DNA from: Alphaproteobacteria bacterium
GTDB taxonomy: Bacteria; Pseudomonadota; Alphaproteobacteria; Rhodobacterales; Rhodobacteraceae
Reading direction: 5' to 3'
Length of the DNA stretch: 38,496 nucleotides
NCBI GenBank assembly: GCA_009908505.1
Contig: JAAAPD010000063.1
Location: 1-38,496, forward strand
Part shown: positions 22,016 through 29,014 of the stretch, in pieces
Position numbering within the stretch: the stretch's first letter is position 1
Layout: every line of letters starts with the position of its first letter
Translations under genes and position numbers: made by a program
The notes under the pieces: model-generated
The model's input: the letters and a program-made list of their open reading frames with translations, nothing else
Database searches by the model: none
Told to the model about the DNA's origin: nothing

Positions 22016-22033
22016 CAGCGGAAAGGCACAGGA

Positions 22034-22669
22034 ATGAGCAAATTCGAGGAATCGGGCCCGGGTTTTGCGCCGTCACTCTCCATTCGGGGGGTCGATCTGT
22101 GGGAATCCTGGCTGTCGCCGGAACGGCAGGGGGCCATGCTGGACGATATTCGCGCCATAGCGGCGGCAGCACCCCTATACGAGCCGGTGACTCCGTCGGG
22201 CCGAAAAATGAGCGTGCGCATGACATCCGCCGGACGATACGGTTGGGTCACGGACAGGTCCGGTTACCGCTACGAGGCCCGCCATCCCGACGGGATGGAC
22301 TGGCCGCCGATCCCGCGCTCGATCCTCGATGTTTGGGATAGGCTGTCGGGCACGGATCGCCAGCCCGATTGCTGCCTCGTGAATTTCTACCCGCCCGGCG
22401 CGCGCATGGGGATGCACCAGGACCGGGACGAGGCGGATTTCGAGCAGCCTGTGCTTTCCATATCGCTCGGGGACGAAGCGCTGTTCCGGATCGGCAACAC
22501 GACACGCGGCGGAAAAACCGAGAGTGTCTGGCTTCGGTCTGGTGACGTGCTGCGCATGGGCGGTGCGGCGCGGCTGATCTATCACGGGATAGACCGGGTC
22601 AAGGATGGCACCTCGCCCCTGTTGAAGGATGGCGGACGGATCAACCTGACCCTGCGGGTCGTGACCTAG
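22034..22669 (+). CDS. alkB: AlkB-type 2-oxoglutarate/Fe(II)-dependent dioxygenase
   Basis: The 211-residue enzyme should repair N-alkylated bases by oxidative demethylation. The iron site is complete: His128 and Asp130 in MHQDRDE and His184 in YHGIDR. Arg202 and Arg208 in GRINLTLR match the 2-oxoglutarate and substrate arginines. NFYPPGARMGMHQD is the signature of true AlkB rather than general dioxygenases. ATG 22034 has aaagg seven bases upstream. It diverges from dnaK, whose promoter lies between the two starts. Its TAG shares a CTAG with the stop of the convergent SH3 gene. Confidence 0.92.
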   Translation: MSKFEESGPGFAPSLSIRGVDLWESWLSPERQGAMLDDIRAIAAAAPLYEPVTPSGRKMSVRMTSAGRYGWVTDRSGYRYEARHPDGMDWPPIPRSILDVWDRLSGTDRQPDCCLVNFYPPGARMGMHQDRDEADFEQPVLSISLGDEALFRIGNTTRGGKTESVWLRSGDVLRMGGAARLIYHGIDRVKDGTSPLLKDGGRINLTLRVVT

Positions 22670-23265
22670 CGCCGCAGCGAACAGCAGCCCGAATACTGCG
22701 CCCATTCGCTGCCGGAGCGGAGCAACAGCTCGACCGACAGGCCGAATTGACGGTCGGACATGCCATCATTGCAGGCGGATCGCGCGATGGTTGCGGCGAT
22801 TCCTTCACCAGCGAGGCCGAACCTGTCAAGCCGTCCGGATGACCGGGTCTGTTGTACGGCGACCGGCCCGGCGATGACATCCGTCAGCAAGCGAACCGTC
22901 ACCGAGGTGCCATCGCGCTCCAGGCCCCAGAACGGCTCGGTTCCGTAGCACTGTGCAAGGGCGGGAAAGGTCCCCTCTTCCTGACCAGGCAAACGACGCG
23001 TATAGGTCAGCGAAACCCATCCCGACCGCTCATCGAGATTGACCAGGCCCCAGTTTCCGGTGTCATTGACCGCGACCACCTCGATCCCCGCGGCGTCGGG
23101 GGGCAGGCTGCCCAGCTTGTCGAAGTCAGCGCCAGGTCCGGCGCGCACGTTCAGCACATCGTCACCGGCCACGCCCACCACGTCATAGAGCGCGGGCCAC
23201 CGGGTTTCGGCGGCGGCCATGGCGGGAAGCACCAAGGCAAGGAGAAGGGCGACCACGTATTTCAT
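22666..23265 (-). CDS. Secreted SH3-domain protein with COG3650-like C-terminus
   Basis: The 199-residue protein has a Sec signal (KYVVALLLALVLPAMAAA, cleavage near residue 20). A bacterial SH3 domain follows (about 28-90; DVLNVRAGPGADFDKLG, WGLVNL, GWVSLTYTRRL), a fold that often binds cell-wall peptides. The C-terminal half (about 100-199; CYGTEPFW, ACNDGMSDRQFG, SGCCS) resembles a small beta-barrel domain found in COG3650-type envelope proteins. Its ATG overlaps the stop of the export permease upstream (ATGA), so it is translated with a polysaccharide exporter subunit. A role at the cell wall near that exporter is inference. Confidence 0.8.
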   Translation of the reverse strand: MKYVVALLLALVLPAMAAAETRWPALYDVVGVAGDDVLNVRAGPGADFDKLGSLPPDAAGIEVVAVNDTGNWGLVNLDERSGWVSLTYTRRLPGQEEGTFPALAQCYGTEPFWGLERDGTSVTVRLLTDVIAGPVAVQQTRSSGRLDRFGLAGEGIAATIARSACNDGMSDRQFGLSVELLLRSGSEWAQYSGCCSLRR

Positions 23266-24083
23266 CGGCTTGCATTCATGCTGGCCGACACATTCTGTCG
23301 GGAATAGAATTCCAGCATCAGGCCAATCATGATCAGGATCAGGCTGACGATCAGCGGATAGGAAATTGAGCTGAAATGCGGGTTGTAGTTGATGAAGGCA
23401 AAGCCCCGCGCCTGGTCGATGCAATGAAACAGCGGGTTCCAGTCGAACAGGGCCAGCATGGTGCTGGGCAATGTATTGGCAACGAACATCTTGCCGCTGG
23501 CGATCATGTTGGCCCGCGAATAGATGGACGAGGCGATGGCAACGAAACCCGGCAGCCACGGCTTCAGACCTAGAAAGACGATCCCCACCGCGCAGCCTGA
23601 AAACCACGCCAGCAGGACCATGCCCATGGCGCCGATCGGATCGTGGATCGTGATCGGTGTCATGATCGAATGATAGAGAAACAGCACCACCGCCATGGAC
23701 AGCACTTGGATATAGAGCGAGCTGAGCGCCGAGGCGGAAATGGCGACGATCGTGTTCATCGGCGCGTGCTTCATCATTGCCGAGGCCGGTCCTTCGGATT
23801 TCATGACCGCGCCCATAGCCTTGATATGCGTCATGAACAGGAAAATCCCGGACATGATGTAGACGAGGAAATCACCGCGGATCGCAGTCCCCTTCAGCCC
23901 CAGGACCGAGAACATGAAATAGAAGGCGAGGACAAACACCATGGTCTGCATGATGTTCATAAGCAGGCCGATCACCGCGTGGCGATGTTCCTTTCGGATA
24001 TCGCGCACGATGGAATGATAGATAAGACCTAATAGCGCGAACGCCCCGCGCGACCGTGTCTGAATTCTGTTGGCGTCGAACAT
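23262..24083 (-). CDS. ABC-2 type polysaccharide export permease, KpsM/Wzm-like
   Basis: The 273-residue integral membrane protein has about six hydrophobic segments. The pattern of the ABC-2 capsule/O-antigen export family is visible: a cytoplasmic start with HSIVRDIRKEHRH, then HRHAVIGLLMNIMQTMVFVLAFYF-type first helix, and a late segment WNPLFHCIDQARGFAF typical of KpsM. It should form the channel that moves a lipid-linked polysaccharide across the inner membrane. No cognate ATPase (KpsT) is in the window. I start at ATG 24083; an upstream TTG (24122) would add 13 residues. It is divergent from the cysQ-kdsB-galU genes. Confidence 0.88.
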   Translation of the reverse strand: MFDANRIQTRSRGAFALLGLIYHSIVRDIRKEHRHAVIGLLMNIMQTMVFVLAFYFMFSVLGLKGTAIRGDFLVYIMSGIFLFMTHIKAMGAVMKSEGPASAMMKHAPMNTIVAISASALSSLYIQVLSMAVVLFLYHSIMTPITIHDPIGAMGMVLLAWFSGCAVGIVFLGLKPWLPGFVAIASSIYSRANMIASGKMFVANTLPSTMLALFDWNPLFHCIDQARGFAFINYNPHFSSISYPLIVSLILIMIGLMLEFYSRQNVSASMNASR

Positions 24084-24138
24084 GGAACTCGCCCGGGGGC
24101 TGCCTGCAGTGATGGCGGCCAAGGATCACATCAATTCC

Positions 24139-24167
24139 TTGCCGTTTCTTGTGACAATCAGCATAAA
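24139..24167 (+). promoter_or_regulatory. Candidate promoter of the cysQ-kdsB genes
   Basis: TTGCCG (24139-24144) and CATAAA (24162-24167) are 17 bases apart, each matching four of six consensus positions. Transcription from here would start near 24174, downstream of the ATG at 24167, which favours the TTG start of cysQ at 24224. Confidence 0.35.
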
Positions 24168-24223
24168 TGGGCCGACCTTACCGATCAACAAGAACCGCGA
24201 AACACGCGGGCGGGAGCAGAAAT

Positions 24224-25021
24224 TTGGACCTTGAGACGCTGACCACGGTGATGCGCCGGCTGGCACTGGAAGCCGGTGACATCATCATGGATATCTACAA
24301 CGCCCCGGATTTCGAGGTGCGCACGAAGAGCGACGACAGCCCGGTGACCGCCGCGGACGAGGCCGCCGACGCGCATATCTCGGCCGGGCTGCGCGCCGCC
24401 TTTCCCGAGATCGCGCTGGTGACCGAGGAACAGTCTGCCTCGCACGATCTTTCGGCCAGCACATTCCTGATCGTCGATCCCCTGGACGGCACCAAGGAAT
24501 TCATTCACCGCCGCGGCGATTTCACCGTGAATATCGCCTACGTTCTGGACGGCAGCCCGGTGCGCGGCGTGGTCTACGCGCCTGCGAAGGGGCGCCTGTT
24601 CTACACCGATGCCGGTGGCAATGCCGTCGAGGAATCCGGACCCTTCGACAAGGACAACCCCGGCGCGACTCGCGCGATCCGCGTCAGTACGCCGGACAAT
24701 GATGCGCTGCTGATCGTGGCCTCCAAGTCGCATCGCGACCAGGCGACCGAGGACTACATCGGCAAATACGCGATAAAGGATAGCAAGAGCGCGGGATCGT
24801 CACTGAAATTCTGCCTTGTTGCTACGGGCGAGGCCGATCTCTATCCCCGCGTCGGTCGCACGATGGAATGGGATACTGCCGCCGGCCACGCGGTTCTGAC
24901 CGGCGCCGGCGGGGACGTGGTGCGTTTCGACGATCACCAACCGCTGCGTTATGGCAAGGACGGCTTTGCCAACCCGTACTTCATCGCCTACGCGCCCGGT
25001 GTCGAGTTGAAGCCCGCGTGA
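24224..25021 (+). CDS. cysQ: 3'(2'),5'-bisphosphate nucleotidase CysQ
   Basis: The 265-residue enzyme of the inositol monophosphatase superfamily removes the 3'-phosphate from PAP (and PAPS), the product of sulfotransferases. Metal-site motifs are intact: TEEQ (Glu68-Glu69), DPLDGTKEF (Asp85-Asp88) and EWDTAAGH. I choose TTG 24224, which has gggag seven bases upstream; ATG 24167 in the same frame overlaps a candidate -10 box. Its TGA shares one base with the next ATG (TGATG). Its position at the head of a gene row that ends in a double sulfotransferase-like protein suggests PAP disposal for glycan sulfation. Confidence 0.93.
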   Translation: MDLETLTTVMRRLALEAGDIIMDIYNAPDFEVRTKSDDSPVTAADEAADAHISAGLRAAFPEIALVTEEQSASHDLSASTFLIVDPLDGTKEFIHRRGDFTVNIAYVLDGSPVRGVVYAPAKGRLFYTDAGGNAVEESGPFDKDNPGATRAIRVSTPDNDALLIVASKSHRDQATEDYIGKYAIKDSKSAGSSLKFCLVATGEADLYPRVGRTMEWDTAAGHAVLTGAGGDVVRFDDHQPLRYGKDGFANPYFIAYAPGVELKPA

Positions 25022-25821
25022 TGTCGGTCCTGGTCGTCATCCCCGCGCGCTACGCCTCGACCCGCTACCCCGGCAAACCGCTGGTGACCCTTACGGGGGC
25101 GACCGGCGTTGCCAAGAGCCTGATCCAGCGATCCTGGGAGGCCGCCAGGGCGGTTTCGGGCGTGGATCGGGTGGTTGTGGCCACCGATGACACGCGCATC
25201 CGCGATGCGGCGCAGGCCTTTGGCGCCGAGGTTGTCATGACCTCGGAAACCTGTCGAAACGGCACCGAACGCTGCGCCGAGGCGCTGGATGTTCTGGATG
25301 AGGAATACGACATCGTCGTCAACCTTCAGGGTGACGCCCCGCTCACGCCAGCTTGGTTCATCGAGGATCTGGTCGCGGCGCTGGGCGATCACCCGGTGGC
25401 CGAGGTCGCCACCCCGGTCCTGCGTTGTGATGGCCGGGCCCTGAACGGGTTCCTAGAAGACCGTCGCAATGGCCGGGTCGGTGGTACGACAGCGGTGTTC
25501 GGCACCAATCACGAGGCGTTGTATTTCTCGAAAGAGGTCGTGCCCTTCACCTCGCGGACCTATGCCGCGGACGAGGATACGCCCGTGTTTCATCACGTGG
25601 GGGTCTACGCCTATCGCCCCTCGGCCTTGGCGGCCTATTCGCGCTGGCCCGTCGGCGCGCTGGAAGACCTGGAAGGGTTGGAGCAGCTGCGGTTCCTGGA
25701 GCGCGATGTGCCCATGCTCTGCGTCGAGGTCGAAGCGCGAGGCCGGCAGTTCTGGGAACTCAACAATCCCGAGGATGTCGGCCGAATCGAAGCGATGATG
25801 GTAGAAATGAATCAGTCGTGA
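25021..25821 (+). CDS. Divergent KdsB-like CMP-ulosonate (Kdo) cytidylyltransferase
   Basis: The 266-residue protein belongs to the KdsB/KpsU family, which activates Kdo with CTP. Visible are the nucleotide loop IPARYASTRYPGKPL (7-21), RNGTERCAEA, NLQGDAPLTP (Asp105), HHVGVYAYR, and LEGLEQLRFLE. Two sites differ from typical KdsB: QGDEP reads QGDAP, and the late GVDTPED motif reads ELNNPED, so the aspartate expected to bind metal is Asn248. The sugar acid may therefore be Kdo or a relative. It is coupled to cysQ and lies near a capsule-type export permease, as kpsU lies in capsule loci. kdsD, which supplies a Kdo precursor, is in a separate cluster at 35280. Confidence 0.82.
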   Translation: MSVLVVIPARYASTRYPGKPLVTLTGATGVAKSLIQRSWEAARAVSGVDRVVVATDDTRIRDAAQAFGAEVVMTSETCRNGTERCAEALDVLDEEYDIVVNLQGDAPLTPAWFIEDLVAALGDHPVAEVATPVLRCDGRALNGFLEDRRNGRVGGTTAVFGTNHEALYFSKEVVPFTSRTYAADEDTPVFHHVGVYAYRPSALAAYSRWPVGALEDLEGLEQLRFLERDVPMLCVEVEARGRQFWELNNPEDVGRIEAMMVEMNQS

Positions 25822-25863
25822 TCAAAATTTCCAGCATCTCCCCTTGGACGAAACGGAAGGTTC

Positions 25864-25926
25864 ATGTTTGTGACAGTATCTGATGAAAAGCTCATGGCCG
25901 GACTCGTGGCGACTAAGGATGTATGA
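25864..25926 (+). CDS. Candidate 20-residue leader ORF of galU
   Basis: A small frame (MFVTVSDEKLMAGLVATKDV) begins at ATG 25864 with ggaagg three bases upstream. Its TGA (25924-25926) overlaps the ATGATG of galU. The arrangement would allow translational coupling or leader-peptide control. Length is too short to judge by codon use, so it may be chance. Confidence 0.25.
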   Translation: MFVTVSDEKLMAGLVATKDV

Positions 25927-26819
25927 TGAAGAAACGAGTGACCAAGGCGATTTTCCCCGTTGCGGGCAAGGGCACACGCTTCCTGCCGGCGACGAAATCG
26001 ATACCCAAGGAAATCATGACTCTGGTGGATCGCCCGTTGATCCAATACGCGATCGACGAGGCCCGCGCGGCCGGGATCAAGGATTTCATCTTCGTCACCT
26101 CGCGCGGGAAATCCGCGCTGGAGGATTATTTCGACCATTCGCCCGAACTGGAAAACACCTTGCGCAAGGCCGGCAAGGATGACCTTCTTGCGACGCTCAA
26201 GACTACGAACATGGACAGCGGCGCCATCGCCTATATCCGCCAGCACAAGGCGATGGGGCTGGGTCATGCGGTGTGGTGCGCACGGCGGCTGATCGGCAAT
26301 GAACCCTTCGCGGTGATTTTGCCCGACGACGTGATCGCGGCGGAAAAGCCCTGCCTGCAACAGATGGTCGAGGCTCATGCAGAGACCGGCGGCTGCATGG
26401 TGGCCGCGATGGAGGTGCCGCCGGAAAAGGCGTCCTCTTACGGCGTGCTGGATGTCCGCCAGGACAATGGGGAAACCGTGTCGGTTCAGGGCATGGTGGA
26501 AAAACCGCCCGTGGACGAGGCGCCGTCGAACCTTGCGGTGATCGGGCGCTATATCCTGACGCCGGATATCATGCGCAATCTCAGCCGCATCAAGACCGGG
26601 TCGGGCGGGGAAATCCAGCTGACGGACGCGATTGCCGCCGAGATCGAGGCGGATCGCGACGTCTTCGGCTACCGCTTCCGGGGCCAGCGGTTCGATTGCG
26701 GGTCCAAGTCGGGCTTTTTGCAGGCCACAGTTGCCTTCGGCCTGGGGCGCGAAGATCTGCGCGATGAATTCGACGACTACCTTAGAGAGTTGATGTCGAT
26801 GCGCCAGGCGGCGCAGTAA
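25926..26819 (+). CDS. galU: UTP-glucose-1-phosphate uridylyltransferase
   Basis: The 297-residue enzyme makes UDP-glucose from UTP and glucose-1-phosphate, a donor for surface glycans. It begins with KAIFPVAGKGTRFLPATKS and continues with IPKEIMTLVDRPLIQYAIDEA, the nucleotide loop and a GalU-type core. AVILPDDVI and GMVEKP are further hallmarks. Two adjacent ATGs exist; 25926 has aagga (25915-25919) six bases upstream and is preferred over 25923. It is followed after five bases by a glycosyltransferase gene, so UDP-glucose made here may feed that cluster. Confidence 0.95.
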   Translation: MKKRVTKAIFPVAGKGTRFLPATKSIPKEIMTLVDRPLIQYAIDEARAAGIKDFIFVTSRGKSALEDYFDHSPELENTLRKAGKDDLLATLKTTNMDSGAIAYIRQHKAMGLGHAVWCARRLIGNEPFAVILPDDVIAAEKPCLQQMVEAHAETGGCMVAAMEVPPEKASSYGVLDVRQDNGETVSVQGMVEKPPVDEAPSNLAVIGRYILTPDIMRNLSRIKTGSGGEIQLTDAIAAEIEADRDVFGYRFRGQRFDCGSKSGFLQATVAFGLGREDLRDEFDDYLRELMSMRQAAQ

Positions 26820-26824
26820 ATCCC

Positions 26825-27868
26825 ATGACCCTGTTTGCGGACATGGACGCGTCGGCGCCCCGGACCGCGCCGACCTCGCCCTGGTTCGCCTATCGCATGC
26901 GTTGGAAACGGCGGCGGTTGCTTGCGCGGGCACTGCGCCGCCGCAAGGAGTTGCGCCGGCATTCCGTCACGCCGGACCGTATCCGTGCCGCTTCGATTCT
27001 TGCCTTTTCCACCATGCGCAACGAGATGGCGCGCCTGCCGCATTTCCTGGATCACTACCGCGCGCTGGGCGTCGATCATTTCCTTATTGTCGACAACGAA
27101 AGCGATGACGGAACGACCGCGTTCCTGCAGGAGCAGCGGGACGTATCGCTCTGGCAGAGCGGGGCCAGCTACAAGCAGTCGCGGTTCGGGGTCGACTGGC
27201 TGACCTGCCTGCAATTTCGTTTCGGCCATGGCAGGTGGTGCCTGACGGTGGATGCGGACGAATTGCTTGTCCTGCCGGGCGGGCGTGACCTGCGTGCCTT
27301 GACCGCCTACCTGGATGAAAACGGGCTGGATGCCTTCGGGGCCATCATGCTGGACCTCTATCCCAAAAGCTCCGTGTCGGAGGGTCGAGTCCGCCCTGGT
27401 GACGATCCGTTGGATCACCTGAAATGGTTCGACGCCACCGGCTATCGTGGTCGGCGCCATCGCGTGTTCGACAATCTCTGGATCCAGGGCGGGCCACGCG
27501 ACCGTGTTTTTTTCAGGTCTGAGCCCGACCGCGCGCCAACCCTGAACAAGACGCCTCTGGTGCGGTGGAACCGCAGGTTCGCCTATGTCACCTCGACCCA
27601 CCAGGCCCTGCCAATGCGGCTGAACCGTGTGTTCGAACCGGGCCGACCGACGGGCGCGCTTCTGCACACCAAGTTCCTGCCGGACATCGCAGCGAAATCG
27701 GCCGAGGAACTTGAGCGCCGCCAGCATTTCGAGAATTCGAACCTCTATGCGCCCTATCACCGATACCTTATCGCTGGTGTGGACTTGTGGCATCCCGGTG
27801 CGACCCGCTACGAAGGACCCGTCCAGTTGGAACGGCTTGGGCTGATCGGTCGGGGCAACTGGCGCTGA
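26825..27868 (+). CDS. Glycosyltransferase family 2-like protein (copy A)
   Basis: The 347-residue protein belongs to the GT2-like group of PF13704 (Glyco_tranf_2_4). After a basic N-terminus (RMRWKRRRLLARALRRRKELRR) comes the nucleotide-sugar site: ILAFSTMRNEMARLPHFL, DHFLIVDNESDDGT and the metal motif TVDADELL (Asp143, Asp145). The C-terminal part includes NLWIQGGPR and TPLVRWNRRFAYV. No membrane helix is seen; the basic start may bind membranes. It is a paralogue of the next gene, sharing these blocks in the same order. Substrate and product are not known. It follows galU by five bases. Confidence 0.88.
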   Translation: MTLFADMDASAPRTAPTSPWFAYRMRWKRRRLLARALRRRKELRRHSVTPDRIRAASILAFSTMRNEMARLPHFLDHYRALGVDHFLIVDNESDDGTTAFLQEQRDVSLWQSGASYKQSRFGVDWLTCLQFRFGHGRWCLTVDADELLVLPGGRDLRALTAYLDENGLDAFGAIMLDLYPKSSVSEGRVRPGDDPLDHLKWFDATGYRGRRHRVFDNLWIQGGPRDRVFFRSEPDRAPTLNKTPLVRWNRRFAYVTSTHQALPMRLNRVFEPGRPTGALLHTKFLPDIAAKSAEELERRQHFENSNLYAPYHRYLIAGVDLWHPGATRYEGPVQLERLGLIGRGNWR

Positions 27869-28003
27869 ACCTTGCCTCGAACCGCCTTTTGTTTAATGAA
27901 TGGAAACAATTGGTGGCGTTTCCTTCAAAGCGGCGGGCAGGCGAATGAAACGGCATTATCGTCAGGGGCAACGCCTATGACGGGACGTGCAGAAAGGTGA
28001 CAA

Positions 28004-29014
28004 TTGGGTGTCTGGCAATCATATCGGCTCCGCTGGCAGCGCAAGCGCTGGCACATGCGTGCCCGACGCAAATCCCGCCAACTGCGCGAGGTTCGCAACC
28101 GGACCGACCGGATCAGGCCGGGTGATATCCTGTTGTTCTCGACCCTGCGCAACGAGGATATCCGTCTTCCTTATTTCCTGAAATACTATCGCGACCTCGG
28201 CGTCGACCATTTCATCATGGTGGACAATGACAGCACCGATGGCGGTCGCGAATACTTGGCCGAGCAGGCAGATGTGTCGCTTTGGACGACAAAGGGCAGC
28301 TATCGCCGGGCGCGGTTCGGCGTTGACTGGCTGAACTACCTGCAACGCAAATACGCGCATGGCCATTGGACGCTGGTCGTGGACCCGGACGAATTCTTTG
28401 TCTTTCCGTTCTGCGATACCCGCCCGATCCGTGCCCTGACCGACTGGCTGGAAGCGTCCGAGATCCGGTCGTTCTCGGCCATGCTGCTGGACATGTATCC
28501 CAAGGGCCGCATCGACGCGGTACCGTATCAGCGTGGGCAGAACCCGCTGGAAATCGCCTCCTGGTTCGATGCCGGAAATTATTCGATCTCCAAGAACCAC
28601 CTTTATTACAACCTCTGGATTCAGGGCGGCCCGCGCGCGCGGATGTTCTTCACAAAGGAACCCTGGCGCGCGCCAGCGCTAAACAAGACGCCTCTGGTCA
28701 AATGGGACAGACGCTACGCCTATGTCAGCTCGACCCACATGTTGCTGCCTCGGGGCCTGAACCTGGTCTACGACGAATGGGGCGGGGAAAAGGCCTCGGG
28801 CGTTCTGTTGCACACGAAGTTCCTGGACACCTTCACCGAAAAGGCGCACGAGGAACTGGAGCGCGGCCAGCACTACGCCAACAGCCATGAATACAAGGCC
28901 TATGCCGAAGGTCTGGCCGAGCACCCGGACCTCTGGTGCAAGTGGTCCGAGAATTACATCAACTGGCGCCAGCTTGAGATCCTCGGCCTGATGTCCAAGG
29001 GGAATTGGGCATGA
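28004..29014 (+). CDS. Glycosyltransferase family 2-like protein (copy B)
   Basis: The 336-residue paralogue of the preceding enzyme has ILLFSTLRNEDIRLPYFL, DHFIMVDNDSTDGG, and VVDPDEFFVF (Asp127, Asp129). Shared later blocks include YNLWIQGGPRARMFF and RAPALNKTPLVKWDRRYAYV. The start is TTG 28004 with aaaggtg just upstream; its first residues (VWQSYRLRWQRKR) align with copy A (WFAYRMRWKRRR), which supports this start over ATG 28055. Its stop overlaps the next start (ATGA). The 135 bases before it hold no confident gene. The two copies probably arose by tandem duplication and may add different sugars. Confidence 0.87.
   Translation: MGVWQSYRLRWQRKRWHMRARRKSRQLREVRNRTDRIRPGDILLFSTLRNEDIRLPYFLKYYRDLGVDHFIMVDNDSTDGGREYLAEQADVSLWTTKGSYRRARFGVDWLNYLQRKYAHGHWTLVVDPDEFFVFPFCDTRPIRALTDWLEASEIRSFSAMLLDMYPKGRIDAVPYQRGQNPLEIASWFDAGNYSISKNHLYYNLWIQGGPRARMFFTKEPWRAPALNKTPLVKWDRRYAYVSSTHMLLPRGLNLVYDEWGGEKASGVLLHTKFLDTFTEKAHEELERGQHYANSHEYKAYAEGLAEHPDLWCKWSENYINWRQLEILGLMSKGNWA

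Noticed and set aside
24167..24223. ATG 24167 as cysQ start
   Set aside because: No ribosome site; it overlaps the candidate -10 box; TTG 24224 has gggag at good spacing. Kept as an alternative only.
27896..28000. 34-codon frame before GT2 copy B, ending three bases before its TTG start
   Set aside because: No ribosome site before its ATG and no recognisable sequence; chance is likely.
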